A stretch of 64,000 nucleotides of DNA, taken from NCBI RefSeq assembly GCF_017876795.1, contig NZ_JAGIOR010000004.1:1-64000 (forward strand), in the 5' to 3' direction. The notes below the pieces were generated by a model. The model saw only the letters and a list, made by a program, of their open reading frames with translations. It did not search any database and was not told where the DNA came from. Origin of the DNA: Rhizobium leguminosarum. Its GTDB lineage: Bacteria > Pseudomonadota > Alphaproteobacteria > Rhizobiales > Rhizobiaceae. A program made the position numbers and the translations under genes. Below are positions 8,379 through 17,759 of this stretch, in pieces. Each line of letters begins with the position of its first letter. The first letter of the stretch is position 1.

Positions 8379-9281
8379 TCAAGGCAGCTTGGCGTAGCTT
8401 TCGGCGAGCGCGGCATAGTCCGCCTCACTCAGCGGCATCAGCGGCGCGCGCGTGCGCCTCCACGCGGGATTGCCGGTCTTTAACCCCACCATTGCCTTGA
8501 TGGTCGGGATCTGGACGTAGGAGTTGGAAAGCGTGCGATAGGTGTTGATGCGCGCCTGCGCCGCCTCGACCTCGGCGGCGCGCGCCTCGTCATGGACATG
8601 GTCGTAGACGGTGCGCAGCGAATCCGCCACGAGATTGGAGGTTGCGGTGATGCAGCCCGCACCGCCGGCCTTCAGGAGCGGCAGCAGCAGCGGATCGGCG
8701 CCGGCCAGCACCGAAAAGCCGGGATAGGCGGTGATGATCGCCTGCATGTTGTTGAAATCGCCGGCAGATTCCTTGATCCCAACGACCGTTTCCGGGAAGG
8801 CCGCAATCAGCCGGCCGATCAGCGGAATGGACAATGGAACGCCCGAGACCTGCGGGATATGGTAGAGGATCACCTGCAGACGCGTATCGGCGACCTTTTC
8901 CAGCACCTGCGAATAGGCGGCGAAGAGGCCGTCGTCGGAGACGCCCTTGTAGTAGAAAGGCGGCAGCATCACCACTTTGGTGACGCCAAGCGACAGCGCG
9001 TGCCGGGTCAATTCCACGGTTTCCGGAATGGCGACGACGCCGGTGCCCGGCAGGAGCCTGTCGGCAGGAATGCCGGCCTTCACAGCCGCATCCAGAATCG
9101 CGCGACGCTCGGCTCCGGAGAACGAGTTGGCCTCGCCCGTTGTGCCGAGCAGCGCCACGCCATGACATCCCTCGGCCAGCAGCTGCCGGCAATGATCGAT
9201 GAAAAGCACGAGATCCGGCGTATTGTCCGCAGTCAGCGGCGTTGCGGCGGCGCTGAAAACGCCTGTAATCCTGTGGCTCAT
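8379..9281 (-). CDS. DapA/NanA-superfamily aldolase (dihydrodipicolinate synthase-like)
   Basis: A 300-residue class I aldolase/lyase TIM barrel. It has GTTGE at 46-50, the catalytic Tyr140 in YHIPQ and the Schiff-base Lys170 in VVGIKESAGD. In this superfamily pyruvate or a 2-keto-acid is cleaved from or added to an aldehyde. Here it is co-transcribed with the beta-propeller protein and divergent to the importer, so it is probably a catabolic 2-keto-3-deoxy-acid or sialate-type lyase rather than a lysine-pathway enzyme. The start at 9279-9281 has GAGGAGGGCGGA immediately before it. Confidence 0.85.
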   Translation of the reverse strand: MSHRITGVFSAAATPLTADNTPDLVLFIDHCRQLLAEGCHGVALLGTTGEANSFSGAERRAILDAAVKAGIPADRLLPGTGVVAIPETVELTRHALSLGVTKVVMLPPFYYKGVSDDGLFAAYSQVLEKVADTRLQVILYHIPQVSGVPLSIPLIGRLIAAFPETVVGIKESAGDFNNMQAIITAYPGFSVLAGADPLLLPLLKAGGAGCITATSNLVADSLRTVYDHVHDEARAAEVEAAQARINTYRTLSNSYVQIPTIKAMVGLKTGNPAWRRTRAPLMPLSEADYAALAESYAKLP

Positions 9282-9588
9282 TCCGCCCTCCTCGGTGCGT
9301 CCCGTCTTTTCCGGCTGCACGGGCAATTGTCATTCGTTTGTCGCGATGGATTGCGAAAAACTTTTCCATTGTGGTGCTTTTGTCAAGCAGACATAATGCG
9401 TTCCTTCGAGGGGGAAAATCTAACTAGTTGTTATTACACAGAGAGTTATCGGAGGAAATTTTGTTGGAATGGAAAATGCGATTTTTTATTGACATATTTA
9501 CAATAACGAGAGAACGATACGGGACGGATTGTGCTGCGCCTGGCAAGGGGCAGGGAGAGCGCTGCCGAATTCACCTGGGAGGAATGCC
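9282..9588. promoter_or_regulatory. Divergent control region between aldolase and importer operons
   Basis: This 307-base region is AT-rich between 9410 and 9510 and lies between two divergent operons. TTGTTATTACA (9428-9438) and TTACAATAACG (9498-9508; its complement is CGTTATTGTAA) share a GTTATT core in opposite orientation, which fits paired operators for the FadR-type regulator at 16355. TTGACA at 9489-9494 may be the -35 box of the importer operon. All assignments are by eye. Confidence 0.4.
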
Positions 9589-11226
9589 ATGTCTTTAGAT
9601 CAATCGGATAAAACCAATATATCGCGTCGCAACGCGCTGAAGCTCGGCCTTGCGGCCGGCGTCGGCCTCACCGTGTTCGGGATGAATGCCCGCATCGTAA
9701 TGGCCGACGAAGGCCAGGTCCTCAAGGTCGCACATCCGGCCTTCGACCAGGATTGGTCGCCGCTGCGCGGCGGCGGCAGGACGTTCCGCTGGAATTCGAT
9801 CTGGTGGGCCTCGCCGATGTATTTCGACAGCCAGGGCAAAATCAAGCCTTACGTCTTCACCAGTTGGGAATCGGCCGACAACGCCGTCTGGACTTTCAAG
9901 ATCGACCCCAAGGCCGTCTTCTCCGACGGCAGCAAGATCACCTCGGCCGACGTCAAGGGATCGTGGGAAGTCGCCTCGATGCCGAACACCAAGAGCCAGC
10001 GCGCCGACCAGGTGCTGAGCAAGGTCAAGGGTTACGCCGAAATCGCTGCCGGCTCCGGCAAAGAGCTGACGGGTGTCGCGACACCCGACGAGGGGACGGT
10101 CGTCGTGACGCTGACGGCAGCCGATCCGATCTTCTTCATGCGCCTGGCAAATCACATCGCGCCGATCACCAAGGCCTCGCAGTCGCGCGGCAGCGACGGC
10201 GAGGAGGTCATCGACTGGTACAAGCCTGACAGCAAGCCGGCCTTCTCCGGCCCCTTCAAGCTGACGAGCATCGATATCGACGCCGGCAAGCTCACCTTCG
10301 AACCGAACGAGAACTTCTTCGGCCCGAAGCCGAAGCTTGCGCGCATCGAGGTGACCTCGATCGAGGACAATGTGACGGCGACATCGCTGATCAAATCCGG
10401 CGAGTTCAACGCTCATACGGAACTCGTCACATCGACGATCATCCAGGATCTCGGCCCGGAATTCTCGGCCGGCCCGCTGATCCCGACCAGCCAGCACTTC
10501 TGGTTCAATATCTCCCGCGCTCCGATGGACGATCCGAAGGTCCGCCAGGCGCTGATCATGGCGATCGATCGCGACGGCCTGTTCAAGGCGTCCTATCCCG
10601 ATGGGCCGCACAAGAAGGCCGACCAGATCCTCAACGCGGTTCCGGGCGCCGAAGGTTCCGGTTTCGAGCCCTTTCCCTATGATCCGGCAGCCGCAAAGAA
10701 GCTGCTTGCCGAATCGAGCTATGGCGGGCCTGAGCGCCTGCCGAAGATCATGTTCGTCGGCATCTCGGCGCCGGCCATTCAGGCCGCCGCCCAGTTTATC
10801 GCCGAGCAATGGCGCCAGAACCTCGGCATCACTGCCGTCGACATGAAGCCGCAGCAGGATGCTTATGCCGGCCCGGACCAGAACTCGGTCCAGATCTTCC
10901 GCGACGATGTCGGCACCCGTGTTCCTGATGCCGTCTCCTATCTGGCAGGCTGCATCGCCTCGACCTCGTCGAATGCGCAGAACAAGCTCGGGGGATATAA
11001 GAACGACAAGGTCGACAGCGCCCTTGCCGAGGCGACGACCAAGGCTGCGGATGATCCGCAACGCATCGCTCTCGCCCAGGAAGCTCAGAAGGCGTTCCGC
11101 GCGGATTGGGCTTTCATTCCGTGGTATTCTCAGGCGATGTCTCGCTGGGCAACCAAGGACGTCAAAGGCCTGGACAAGAACCTCGACTGGCAGATCGTCG
11201 AACCCTGGAATATTTCCATCGGCTGA
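9589..11226 (+). CDS. Dipeptide/oligopeptide-type ABC transporter substrate-binding protein
   Basis: A 545-residue SBP_bac_5 (DppA/OppA-class) protein with a Tat-type leader (SRRNALKLG, hydrophobic core, cleavage near VMADE). Family features include DGSKITSADVKGSWE and a lobe with PKVRQALIMAIDRDGL. RBS GGGAGGA precedes the ATG at 9589. It is the first gene of a six-gene transcript through the DUF1537 kinase. Despite the name, family members also carry sugars and other small molecules. The neighbouring enzymes suggest a sugar-acid-containing ligand here (inference). Confidence 0.9.
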   Translation: MSLDQSDKTNISRRNALKLGLAAGVGLTVFGMNARIVMADEGQVLKVAHPAFDQDWSPLRGGGRTFRWNSIWWASPMYFDSQGKIKPYVFTSWESADNAVWTFKIDPKAVFSDGSKITSADVKGSWEVASMPNTKSQRADQVLSKVKGYAEIAAGSGKELTGVATPDEGTVVVTLTAADPIFFMRLANHIAPITKASQSRGSDGEEVIDWYKPDSKPAFSGPFKLTSIDIDAGKLTFEPNENFFGPKPKLARIEVTSIEDNVTATSLIKSGEFNAHTELVTSTIIQDLGPEFSAGPLIPTSQHFWFNISRAPMDDPKVRQALIMAIDRDGLFKASYPDGPHKKADQILNAVPGAEGSGFEPFPYDPAAAKKLLAESSYGGPERLPKIMFVGISAPAIQAAAQFIAEQWRQNLGITAVDMKPQQDAYAGPDQNSVQIFRDDVGTRVPDAVSYLAGCIASTSSNAQNKLGGYKNDKVDSALAEATTKAADDPQRIALAQEAQKAFRADWAFIPWYSQAMSRWATKDVKGLDKNLDWQIVEPWNISIG

Positions 11227-11254
11227 TCCTGAACGATCGTTCCTGGCAATAAGC

Positions 11255-11280
11255 GCGCGAAGGCCGCAAGGTCTTCGCGC
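11255..11280 (+). promoter_or_regulatory. Intercistronic hairpin after the binding-protein gene
   Basis: GCGCGAAG (11255-11262) and CTTCGCGC (11273-11280) form an 8-bp stem with a 10-base loop, 29 bases after the binding-protein stop. No U-tract follows. It probably stabilises the upstream mRNA or lowers expression of the permease genes, as is common after binding-protein genes. Confidence 0.6.
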
Positions 11281-11357
11281 AAGTTTCAAGAAGAGATGCG
11301 ATCTGTCGGGCTTCTGCGAAGGACAAGAACGCATCGAACAACTGGTGGGAGGTGGCC

Positions 11358-12314
11358 ATGCTGCGCTACGTGCTAACCCGGTTTGCCATCTGGATTCCCT
11401 CCGTTCTGGTGGTGATGCTGGCCGTTTACGCGCTGGCCTTCTATGGCGCCGGCGACCCGATCAAGCTGATCTTCCTGCGCGCACCGGGCGACGTCGCCTA
11501 TAATCCGCAGCGCATCGAAGCCATCCGCGAAAGTGCTGGCCTCAACAGGCCCTTCATCGAGCAGTTCGGCCTTTACATCTGGAACCTGCTGCACGGCCAA
11601 TTCGGCAACTCGCTGACGTCGGGCCGCGCCGTCTGGGCAATGGTCTCAGCTGCAGCTCCCGTCTCCTTCCAGCTCGCCCTCTGTTCCGTCATCCTGACGA
11701 CCGTCGTTGCGATCCCGCTCGGCATGATCGCGGCGCTGAACCACAATTCGCGCCTCGACTACGCCATTCTGGGCTCGGCGCTCTTCCTCTGGGCGATCCC
11801 GGCCTATGTCGCCGGGCCGCTGCTGATGGTCGGCCTCATCGTGCTGCTGCCGGGTGCGAGCGTGCCTTATGGCTGGGGCGGCATCTTCGATATCCGTATC
11901 CTGCTGCCGCTGCTCGTGCTTTCCTTCCAGCCGATCGCGCTGATCGTGCGGCAGACGCGGGCTGCCGTCATCGAGGTGCTGTCGGAGGATTTCGTCCGCA
12001 CCGCCCGGGCCAAGGGCGTGCCGGAGATCATCGTGGCGCTGCGCCATATCCTGCGGCCGGTACTGACGCCTGTGGTGACGCAGCTCGGCCTGATCATGAT
12101 CACCATCGTCAACGGCGCGATCTTCGTCGAACTGGTCTTCGGCCTGCCGGGGCTCGGACGCCTGACGGTGCAGGCGCTGATCAATTCCGACTATCCGGTG
12201 ATCCTGGCGATCACGCTGATCGGATCGTTCCTGGTGATGGTGTCGAACCTTTTGGTGGATGTGCTTTATCCGCTGCTCGACCCGCGCGCCAATGATGCAA
12301 GAAGGAGCCGCTGA
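11358..12314 (+). CDS. Dpp/Opp-type ABC transporter permease (DppB-like)
   Basis: A 318-residue inner-membrane permease with six predicted membrane segments. The N-terminal part is typical of the DppB class (LRYVLTRFAIWIPSVLVVML). The cytoplasmic loop contains the EAA-type motif around VRTARAKGVPEIIVALRHIL. It pairs with the DppC-like gene three codons' distance downstream. ATG 11358 follows GGGAGG; an alternative GTG lies two codons earlier. Confidence 0.92.
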   Translation: MLRYVLTRFAIWIPSVLVVMLAVYALAFYGAGDPIKLIFLRAPGDVAYNPQRIEAIRESAGLNRPFIEQFGLYIWNLLHGQFGNSLTSGRAVWAMVSAAAPVSFQLALCSVILTTVVAIPLGMIAALNHNSRLDYAILGSALFLWAIPAYVAGPLLMVGLIVLLPGASVPYGWGGIFDIRILLPLLVLSFQPIALIVRQTRAAVIEVLSEDFVRTARAKGVPEIIVALRHILRPVLTPVVTQLGLIMITIVNGAIFVELVFGLPGLGRLTVQALINSDYPVILAITLIGSFLVMVSNLLVDVLYPLLDPRANDARRSR

Positions 12315-12316
12315 CC

Positions 12317-13276
12317 ATGTCCGCAATCCCTCTATCCACCACCGAAACCGCCGAGGAACAGCCGGTCAGCCTGTGGCGCGACGCCTGGTATCGGCTGAAG
12401 CGCAACAAGCTCGCCGTCTTCGGTCTCGTCATCGTCCTGATCCTCGCCTTCACGGCGATCTTCGGGCCTTACCTGACGCCCTATGACTATCTGAGCCAGG
12501 ATCTCAACGCTCGTAACGCGCTGCCGTCGATGAGCCATCTTTTTGGAACCGACGATCTCGGCCGCGACGTCTTCAGCCGGGTGGTCTTCGGCACGCGGAC
12601 CGCTTTCCTCGTTGCCGTCATCGTCACCTTTTTCGCGGTGTTGATCGGCCTCACACTCGGTGCGGTGGCTGGTTTCTTCGGCAATCCTTTCGACCGCGCC
12701 ATCATGTGGCTGACCGACGTGACAATGTCGGTTCCCAACCTGCTGCTCGTCGTCGTCATCAACGCCTCGCTGAAATCGCCGATCACCCGCTGGATGGAGG
12801 CACGCTACCTCGAGACCCTCAATCCCTTTTATCGCCAGACGATATGGGTGGATTTCATCCTCGTCTTCGGTTCGATGGCGCTGATCTCCTGGCCGCCATA
12901 TGCCCGTCTCGTGCGCGCCCAGGTTTTGTCGATCCGCAGCCGGCCCTATATCACGGCGGCCCAGGCGCTCGGCCTGTCGAACTGGGTCATCATCAAGCGT
13001 TATGTCGTGCCGAATGCGCTCGGGCCGCTGATCGTCTCGGTCAGCGCCGGTCTCGGTACGGCGATGGTGCTGGAAAGCGCCTTCAGCTTCCTTGGGGTCG
13101 GCGTCAATCCGCCGACGCCGAGCTGGGGCAACATGATCTCGGACGGTCTTCGCGTCTGGCAGCATTACCCGCATCTTCTCGCCGCTCCGGCGGCCGTGCT
13201 CGGCCTTGCCTCGGTTGCCTTCAGCTTCCTCGGCGACGGCCTCAACGACGCGCTCAATCCGCGGGGCAGCAAATGA
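12317..13276 (+). CDS. Dpp/Opp-type ABC transporter permease (DppC-like)
   Basis: A 319-residue second permease subunit. The N-terminal segment (WRDAWYRLKRNKLAVFGLVI) and the HLFGTDDLGRDVFSRVVFGT motif mark the DppC class. The EAA loop is ITAAQALGLSNWVIIKRYVV. There is a long loop at about residues 155-180, between the membrane segments. It starts 2 bases after DppB, and its TGA overlaps the ATG of the ATPase gene. Confidence 0.92.
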   Translation: MSAIPLSTTETAEEQPVSLWRDAWYRLKRNKLAVFGLVIVLILAFTAIFGPYLTPYDYLSQDLNARNALPSMSHLFGTDDLGRDVFSRVVFGTRTAFLVAVIVTFFAVLIGLTLGAVAGFFGNPFDRAIMWLTDVTMSVPNLLLVVVINASLKSPITRWMEARYLETLNPFYRQTIWVDFILVFGSMALISWPPYARLVRAQVLSIRSRPYITAAQALGLSNWVIIKRYVVPNALGPLIVSVSAGLGTAMVLESAFSFLGVGVNPPTPSWGNMISDGLRVWQHYPHLLAAPAAVLGLASVAFSFLGDGLNDALNPRGSK

Positions 13277-14280
13277 TCGACACCCAAAACACCGACCGCC
13301 TGCTCGATGTCAGGAACCTCACCGTCGAAATCGACGGCCGCAATGGCCTGGCCGTCGTCGTCGACGGCATCGATCTCCATGTCGACAAGGGCGAGACGCT
13401 CGGCGTTGTCGGCGAATCCGGTTGCGGCAAGAGCCTCACCATGCTGAGCCTGATGCGGCTCCTGCCGAACAAGATCAAGGTCACCAAGGGAACCGCCACC
13501 TTCGACGGGCACGATCTGCAGACGATGTCGAATCGCGAGCTGCGCAAGGTGCGTGGCGGCGATATCGGCTTCGTCTTCCAGGATCCGATGACGTCACTCA
13601 ATCCCGTCATGCGCGTCGGCGACCAGATCTGCGAGCCGCTGATCTATCACCGCGGCATGAAGAAGGCTGCAGCCCGCGCCCGCGCTGTCGAGCTTCTGCG
13701 CCTCGTTGGCATTCCCGGCCCGGAAGAGCGCCTGCAGGCCTTCCCGCATGAGCTTTCCGGTGGCATGCGCCAGCGCGTGATGATCGCAATCGGCCTTGCC
13801 TGCAATCCCAAGCTTCTGATCGCCGATGAGCCGACGACGGCGCTCGACGTCACCATCCAGGCTCAGATCGTCGATCTGGTGAAGGACCTGCGCGCCAAGC
13901 TCGGCATGTCGGTCGTCTGGATCACACACGATCTGGCGCTGATCGCCGGCCTGGTCGACCGCGTCGCCGTGCTCTATGCCGGCACCGTCGTCGAGGATGC
14001 GCCGGTCGACGAGCTCTATGCCCGCCCGAGCCATCCCTATACGCGCGGCCTGCTCTCCTCGATCCCGAAACTGTCAGACCCGCCGGCAAGCCGGTTGAGT
14101 TCGATCGGCGGCACGCCGCCGGAACCCGGCCGCCGGCCGAAGGGCTGCCCGTTTGCGCCGCGCTGCCCGCTCGCCGAGGCGATCTGCGACGAAAAGGTGC
14201 CGCAGCTTGAACGCTTAAGCGGCAGCAGCAATCATCGCGCCGCCTGTTTCGTCGTCCAGAGAATGCAGGAGGCCGCGTGA
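13273..14280 (+). CDS. Dpp/Opp-type ABC transporter ATP-binding protein (DppD-like)
   Basis: A 335-residue ATPase. It has Walker [10 protein letters not shown], the Q-loop [10 protein letters not shown], the signature LSGGMRQRV and Walker [13 protein letters not shown]. The C-terminal oligopeptide_HTH-type tail contains the Cys cluster [19 protein letters not shown] seen in DppD/OppD proteins. Its start overlaps the upstream permease (ATGA), so translation is likely coupled. It forms a heterodimer with the following ATPase. Confidence 0.93.
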   Translation: MIDTQNTDRLLDVRNLTVEIDGRNGLAVVVDGIDLHVDKGETLGVVGESGCGKSLTMLSLMRLLPNKIKVTKGTATFDGHDLQTMSNRELRKVRGGDIGFVFQDPMTSLNPVMRVGDQICEPLIYHRGMKKAAARARAVELLRLVGIPGPEERLQAFPHELSGGMRQRVMIAIGLACNPKLLIADEPTTALDVTIQAQIVDLVKDLRAKLGMSVVWITHDLALIAGLVDRVAVLYAGTVVEDAPVDELYARPSHPYTRGLLSSIPKLSDPPASRLSSIGGTPPEPGRRPKGCPFAPRCPLAEAICDEKVPQLERLSGSSNHRAACFVVQRMQEAA

Positions 14281-15272
14281 TGGCTGCCCAACCACTGCTC
14301 AAGGTCGAAAACCTGGTCAAGCATTTCCACGTCAAGCTCGGCGCCTTCGGCGAACGCTCGGCAACGGTCTATGCGCTCGACAATGTCAATCTCGACATCA
14401 TGGAAGGCGAGACGCTGAGCCTCGTCGGCGAATCCGGCTGCGGCAAGTCGACGACCGGCTTCACCATCCTCAACCTCTACAAGGCGACCAGCGGCAAGGT
14501 CGTTTACAAGGGCCAGGACCTCGCGACGCTCGACGAAAAGCAGATGCGGCCCTTCCGCCGCGACCTGCAGATCGTCTTCCAGGATCCCTATTCGACGCTC
14601 AATCCGCGTATGACGGTGGGCGAGGCGATCGGCGAGCCGATCCTCTTCCACAAACTCTGCACGAAGGCCGAGCTGAAGGAGAAGGTGGCGACGCTGCTGA
14701 CCGATGTCGGCCTGCCCACACGATTTGCCCAGCGTTACCCGCATGAGCTTTCCGGCGGCCAGCGTCAGCGTGTCGTCATCGCCCGCGCACTTGCCTGCCA
14801 GCCGAAATTCATCGTCTGCGACGAGGCGATCTCAGCGCTCGACGTGTCGATCCAGGCACAGATCATTAACCTGCTGCTCGATCTGCAGGAGAAATATGGT
14901 CTGACCTATCTGTTCATCGCCCACGATCTGGCGGTGGTGCGCCATATCAGCACCCGCGTCGGCGTCATGTATCTGGGGCGGCTTGCCGAGCTTGCTAGCC
15001 GCGAGGAACTGTTCGACAATCCGCTGCATCCCTATACCAGGGCGCTGCTGTCGGCCGTCCCGGAGACCGATCCGGAGCATGAGCGCACCCGTCAACGCCA
15101 GATCCTGCAGGGCGACGTGCCGAGCCCGCTGAACCCGCCTCCCGGCTGCCGGTTCCACACGCGCTGCCCGATCGCGATGGACGTCTGCAGCAAGGTCATC
15201 CCTGTCTGGAAGGAAGCCAAGCCCGGCCATCTCGTTGCCTGCCATGCCGTCAATACGGAGCAGATCGCATGA
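14280..15272 (+). CDS. Dpp/Opp-type ABC transporter ATP-binding protein (DppF-like)
   Basis: A 330-residue ATPase with Walker [11 protein letters not shown]-loop [11 protein letters not shown], signature LSGGQRQRV and Walker [13 protein letters not shown]. The C-terminal Cys-containing tail is [19 protein letters not shown]. The ATG at 14280 overlaps the TGA of the preceding gene; a GTG one codon earlier could also be used. The kinase gene begins inside its last codons (ATGA). Confidence 0.93.
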   Translation: MAAQPLLKVENLVKHFHVKLGAFGERSATVYALDNVNLDIMEGETLSLVGESGCGKSTTGFTILNLYKATSGKVVYKGQDLATLDEKQMRPFRRDLQIVFQDPYSTLNPRMTVGEAIGEPILFHKLCTKAELKEKVATLLTDVGLPTRFAQRYPHELSGGQRQRVVIARALACQPKFIVCDEAISALDVSIQAQIINLLLDLQEKYGLTYLFIAHDLAVVRHISTRVGVMYLGRLAELASREELFDNPLHPYTRALLSAVPETDPEHERTRQRQILQGDVPSPLNPPPGCRFHTRCPIAMDVCSKVIPVWKEAKPGHLVACHAVNTEQIA

Positions 15273-16333
15273 CGCTGCAGGCTGCGATCATTGCCGACGA
15301 TCTGACGGGCGCGCTCGATACCGGCACGCCCTTTGTCGAGGCCGGCCTTTCGGTTGCGGTCGCCATCGAGGTGGAGGCGGCGCAGGATGCGATCGCCACC
15401 GGCTGCGATGTCCTCGTCATCAACACCGCCTCTCGCGCTCTTAGCGAGCGAGAAGCTGCCGAAAGGGTCCGATCGGCCGCCGAGGTCATTCGTGACGTGA
15501 GACCTTCCGTTGTCATGAAGAAGATCGACTCCCGGCTGAAGGGCAATGTCGCCGCGGAAAGCCTGGCGCTGGCAAAAGCGCTCGGCCTGAAGACCATCCT
15601 GGTGGCGCCCGCCATTCCCGATCAGGAGCGCCTGACCTACCGCGGCTGCGTCGTCGGCCGCGGTGTCGACAGGCCGCTGCCGATTGCCGATCTGTTCGCG
15701 GGCCGCGCGGATAATGTTGTCGTTGCCGATGCCGAGGACGATACCGATCTCGATCAGATCGTCGAGGGTCATGTCTGGCTGACGACGCTTGGCGTTGGTG
15801 CGCGCGGCCTCGGTGCGGCATTCGCCCGCCGGCTCGGCGAAACCGGGCGGGGGCCGGTGACGGAATTTACGGCGACCCCGCGCACGCTGTTTGCCTTCGG
15901 CTCACGCGATCCGATCACCTCAGCCCAGATGAACCGGCTCGAAGCCTCGGGCGCCTTGCGTATGGTGGTGGATGCGCCGATGGGGCAGATCGAATGCGGG
16001 GAGGGCCTGGCGCTGCCGGTGCTGCTGCGCTGCAGCGGCGAGATGGCGGCCGATGCTGCGCTCGTCGCCGGTGATTTTGCGGCGGGCGTCAAAAGGGTGA
16101 TCGACGATACGAAACCCGATATGCTGATGGTCGGCGGCGGCGATACGGCGCTTGCGGTTTTCCAGGCGCTTGGTGTCAGGGTGCTCATGCCGAAGGGCGA
16201 GATCGAGGCTGGCGTCCCCTGGTTCGATGTCACGGCCGCCGACGGGCGGTCTTTTCGGTGCTCCGTCAAGTCGGGGGGCTTCGGTAAGCCGGATAGTTTG
16301 TTAAAACTGGTTCTTCGGAATCAGGCGGCATAA
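15269..16333 (+). CDS. dtnK: Four-carbon acid sugar kinase (DUF1537, DtnK-like)
   Basis: A 354-residue ATP-dependent kinase of the DUF1537 family. It has the N-terminal substrate motif IADDLTGALDTG, KKIDSRLKGN in the middle, and the C-terminal nucleotide-binding GGGDTALAVFQ. Characterised members phosphorylate D-threonate, D-erythronate or 3-oxo-tetronates at O4. Its co-occurrence with a PdxA2-like gene matches the D-threonate/D-erythronate route to dihydroxyacetone phosphate. It is translationally coupled to the importer (ATGA overlap), which supports a link between the imported compound and this kinase. Confidence 0.87.
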   Translation: MTLQAAIIADDLTGALDTGTPFVEAGLSVAVAIEVEAAQDAIATGCDVLVINTASRALSEREAAERVRSAAEVIRDVRPSVVMKKIDSRLKGNVAAESLALAKALGLKTILVAPAIPDQERLTYRGCVVGRGVDRPLPIADLFAGRADNVVVADAEDDTDLDQIVEGHVWLTTLGVGARGLGAAFARRLGETGRGPVTEFTATPRTLFAFGSRDPITSAQMNRLEASGALRMVVDAPMGQIECGEGLALPVLLRCSGEMAADAALVAGDFAAGVKRVIDDTKPDMLMVGGGDTALAVFQALGVRVLMPKGEIEAGVPWFDVTAADGRSFRCSVKSGGFGKPDSLLKLVLRNQAA

Positions 16334-16354
16334 GATACCGCCGGGGAGAATGAT

Positions 16355-17119
16355 GTGGTTGAAGTGAACGGCGAATCTTTGAACGCGGAAGCCGCCCCGC
16401 CGGGCAAGCCCGAACGCGGCAAGGCCGTCAAGCTGGTCGATCGCGTCTTCGACCAGCTGCTTGAGCGTATCCGCGGCGGAAACTATCCGCCGGATTCACG
16501 TCTGCCCGGCGAACATGAACTTGCCTCGATGCTGGGTGTTTCCAGGCCGATCGTCCGAGATGCGCTGGCCCGCCTGCGCGACCAGGGCATGGTCTATGCC
16601 CGGCAGGGCGCCGGCACCTTCGTCAGCGCCCATGGGTCGCCGACGACACAGCTCGCCTATTCGCCGGTCAAGACGATTGCCGATATTCAGCGCTGCTACG
16701 AATTCCGCCTGACCATCGAGCCGGCCGCGGCCTATTTCGCCGCCAAGCGCCGCAATGAGCAGGCGATCCAGAAAATCGCTACCGCCCTTGCGGATCTGCG
16801 CGAGGCGACCAGCCATCAGCTGCACCGCACCGATGCCGATTTCATCTTCCATCGCGCGGTGACGGAAGCAGCCAACAATCACTATTATACGGCCTCGCTC
16901 GATGCGCTGAAGGCCCATATCGCCGTCGGCATGCATCTCCACGGCCTTTCTCTGCTCGGCCCCCGCCAGGGGCTGGAACAGGTCTATGAAGAGCATAACG
17001 CCATCTACAAAGCGATCGCCGATGGGCGGGCCGACGATGCGCAAAGGCTGATGAAGGCGCATCTCGAAGGCTCCCGCGACCGTCTGTTCGAGGGCAGGGC
17101 GCTCGACCTGTCCTTCTGA
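16355..17119 (+). CDS. FadR-subfamily GntR transcriptional regulator
   Basis: A 254-residue regulator. The N-terminal wHTH (about 25-95) includes LPGEHELASMLGVSRPIVRDAL and GAGTFVS. The C-terminal all-helical FCD domain (about 105-240) has the R-x-x-E...D-x-x-FH metal/ligand residues (YEFRLTIEPAAA, DADFIFHRAVTEAANN). It starts with GTG 22 bases after the kinase, preceded by GGGGAGA. It is the likely local regulator of the whole catabolic island, sensing an acid intermediate through the FCD domain. Confidence 0.9.
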   Translation: MVEVNGESLNAEAAPPGKPERGKAVKLVDRVFDQLLERIRGGNYPPDSRLPGEHELASMLGVSRPIVRDALARLRDQGMVYARQGAGTFVSAHGSPTTQLAYSPVKTIADIQRCYEFRLTIEPAAAYFAAKRRNEQAIQKIATALADLREATSHQLHRTDADFIFHRAVTEAANNHYYTASLDALKAHIAVGMHLHGLSLLGPRQGLEQVYEEHNAIYKAIADGRADDAQRLMKAHLEGSRDRLFEGRALDLSF

Positions 17120-17138
17120 GGCAGATCGGCGCTTTCCC

Positions 17139-17447
17139 TCAGGCCGCCCGGATTGTCGGAATGCCCGAGACGTCCACTTCCCGTTCGGCGTGCCAGGCAT
17201 CATAGGCGGCCTGCATACGCAGCCAGATTGCAGGCCCATCACCAAACAATTTCCCAAGTCGGGCAGCGACATTGGGCGATACGGGCTTCTTCTCGTTCAG
17301 AATATCGTAGAGTTGCTGGCGCGAGATACCAAGCAGATTGGCGATTTCCACCTTGGTCTTTCCCGTTGCCGGGATGATGTCCTCGAGCAATGCCCCAGGG
17401 TGGGAAGGGCAGCGCGTCGTCGGCCTCGTCGTTTCATACACGGGCAT
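17139..17447 (-). CDS. higA: HigA-family antitoxin (Xre HTH)
   Basis: A 102-residue HigA-type antidote with the typical HPGALLEDI start, an HTH at about 25-60 (TKVEIANLLGISRQQLYDIL) and the family tail RLGKLFGDGPAIWLRMQAAYD. It is the second gene of the higBA pair and should neutralise the toxin and repress the promoter. ATG 17445-17447 has GGGGA nine bases upstream; the ATG at 17456 directly abuts that RBS and is less likely. Confidence 0.92.
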   Translation of the reverse strand: MPVYETTRPTTRCPSHPGALLEDIIPATGKTKVEIANLLGISRQQLYDILNEKKPVSPNVAARLGKLFGDGPAIWLRMQAAYDAWHAEREVDVSGIPTIRAA

Positions 17448-17474
17448 TAAAATCATTCCCCAGTCCGAGCCGCC

Positions 17475-17753
17475 TCAATGATATTGCTCGAAATCGACGC
17501 GAGCGGCATCGTTACCGTCGAATTCGAATGTGATGCACCAGGGGCCGTTGACGTGAACGGTATACCGAGTGGGATTATGACCCTTGAGGGCATGGAAGTC
17601 GAAACCGGGAAGGTTCATGTCGTCCGGCTTTTCGGCGTGTTCCAAGCGGTCGAGCCTGATCAGAATTCGCTTTTGCAGCTTGGCATCGATCTTTGCCGTT
17701 TTGCCAGTCGCAAAAAGATCTGCCAGAGCTTTGTTTTTGAACGACTGGATCAT
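17475..17753 (-). CDS. higB: HigB-family toxin (RelE/ParE superfamily)
   Basis: A 92-residue RelE-like mRNA interferase of the HigB/PF05015 family: IQSFKNKALADLF start, DAKLQKRILIRLDRLEHA helix pair, LPGFDFHALKG and the C-terminal strand CITFEFDG-DA-RVDFEQYH. Toxin-first order is standard for higBA. ATG 17751-17753 is not preceded by a Shine-Dalgarno sequence (see the promoter entry). It appears intact. Confidence 0.92.
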   Translation of the reverse strand: MIQSFKNKALADLFATGKTAKIDAKLQKRILIRLDRLEHAEKPDDMNLPGFDFHALKGHNPTRYTVHVNGPWCITFEFDGNDAARVDFEQYH

Positions 17754-17759
17754 CGTCGT

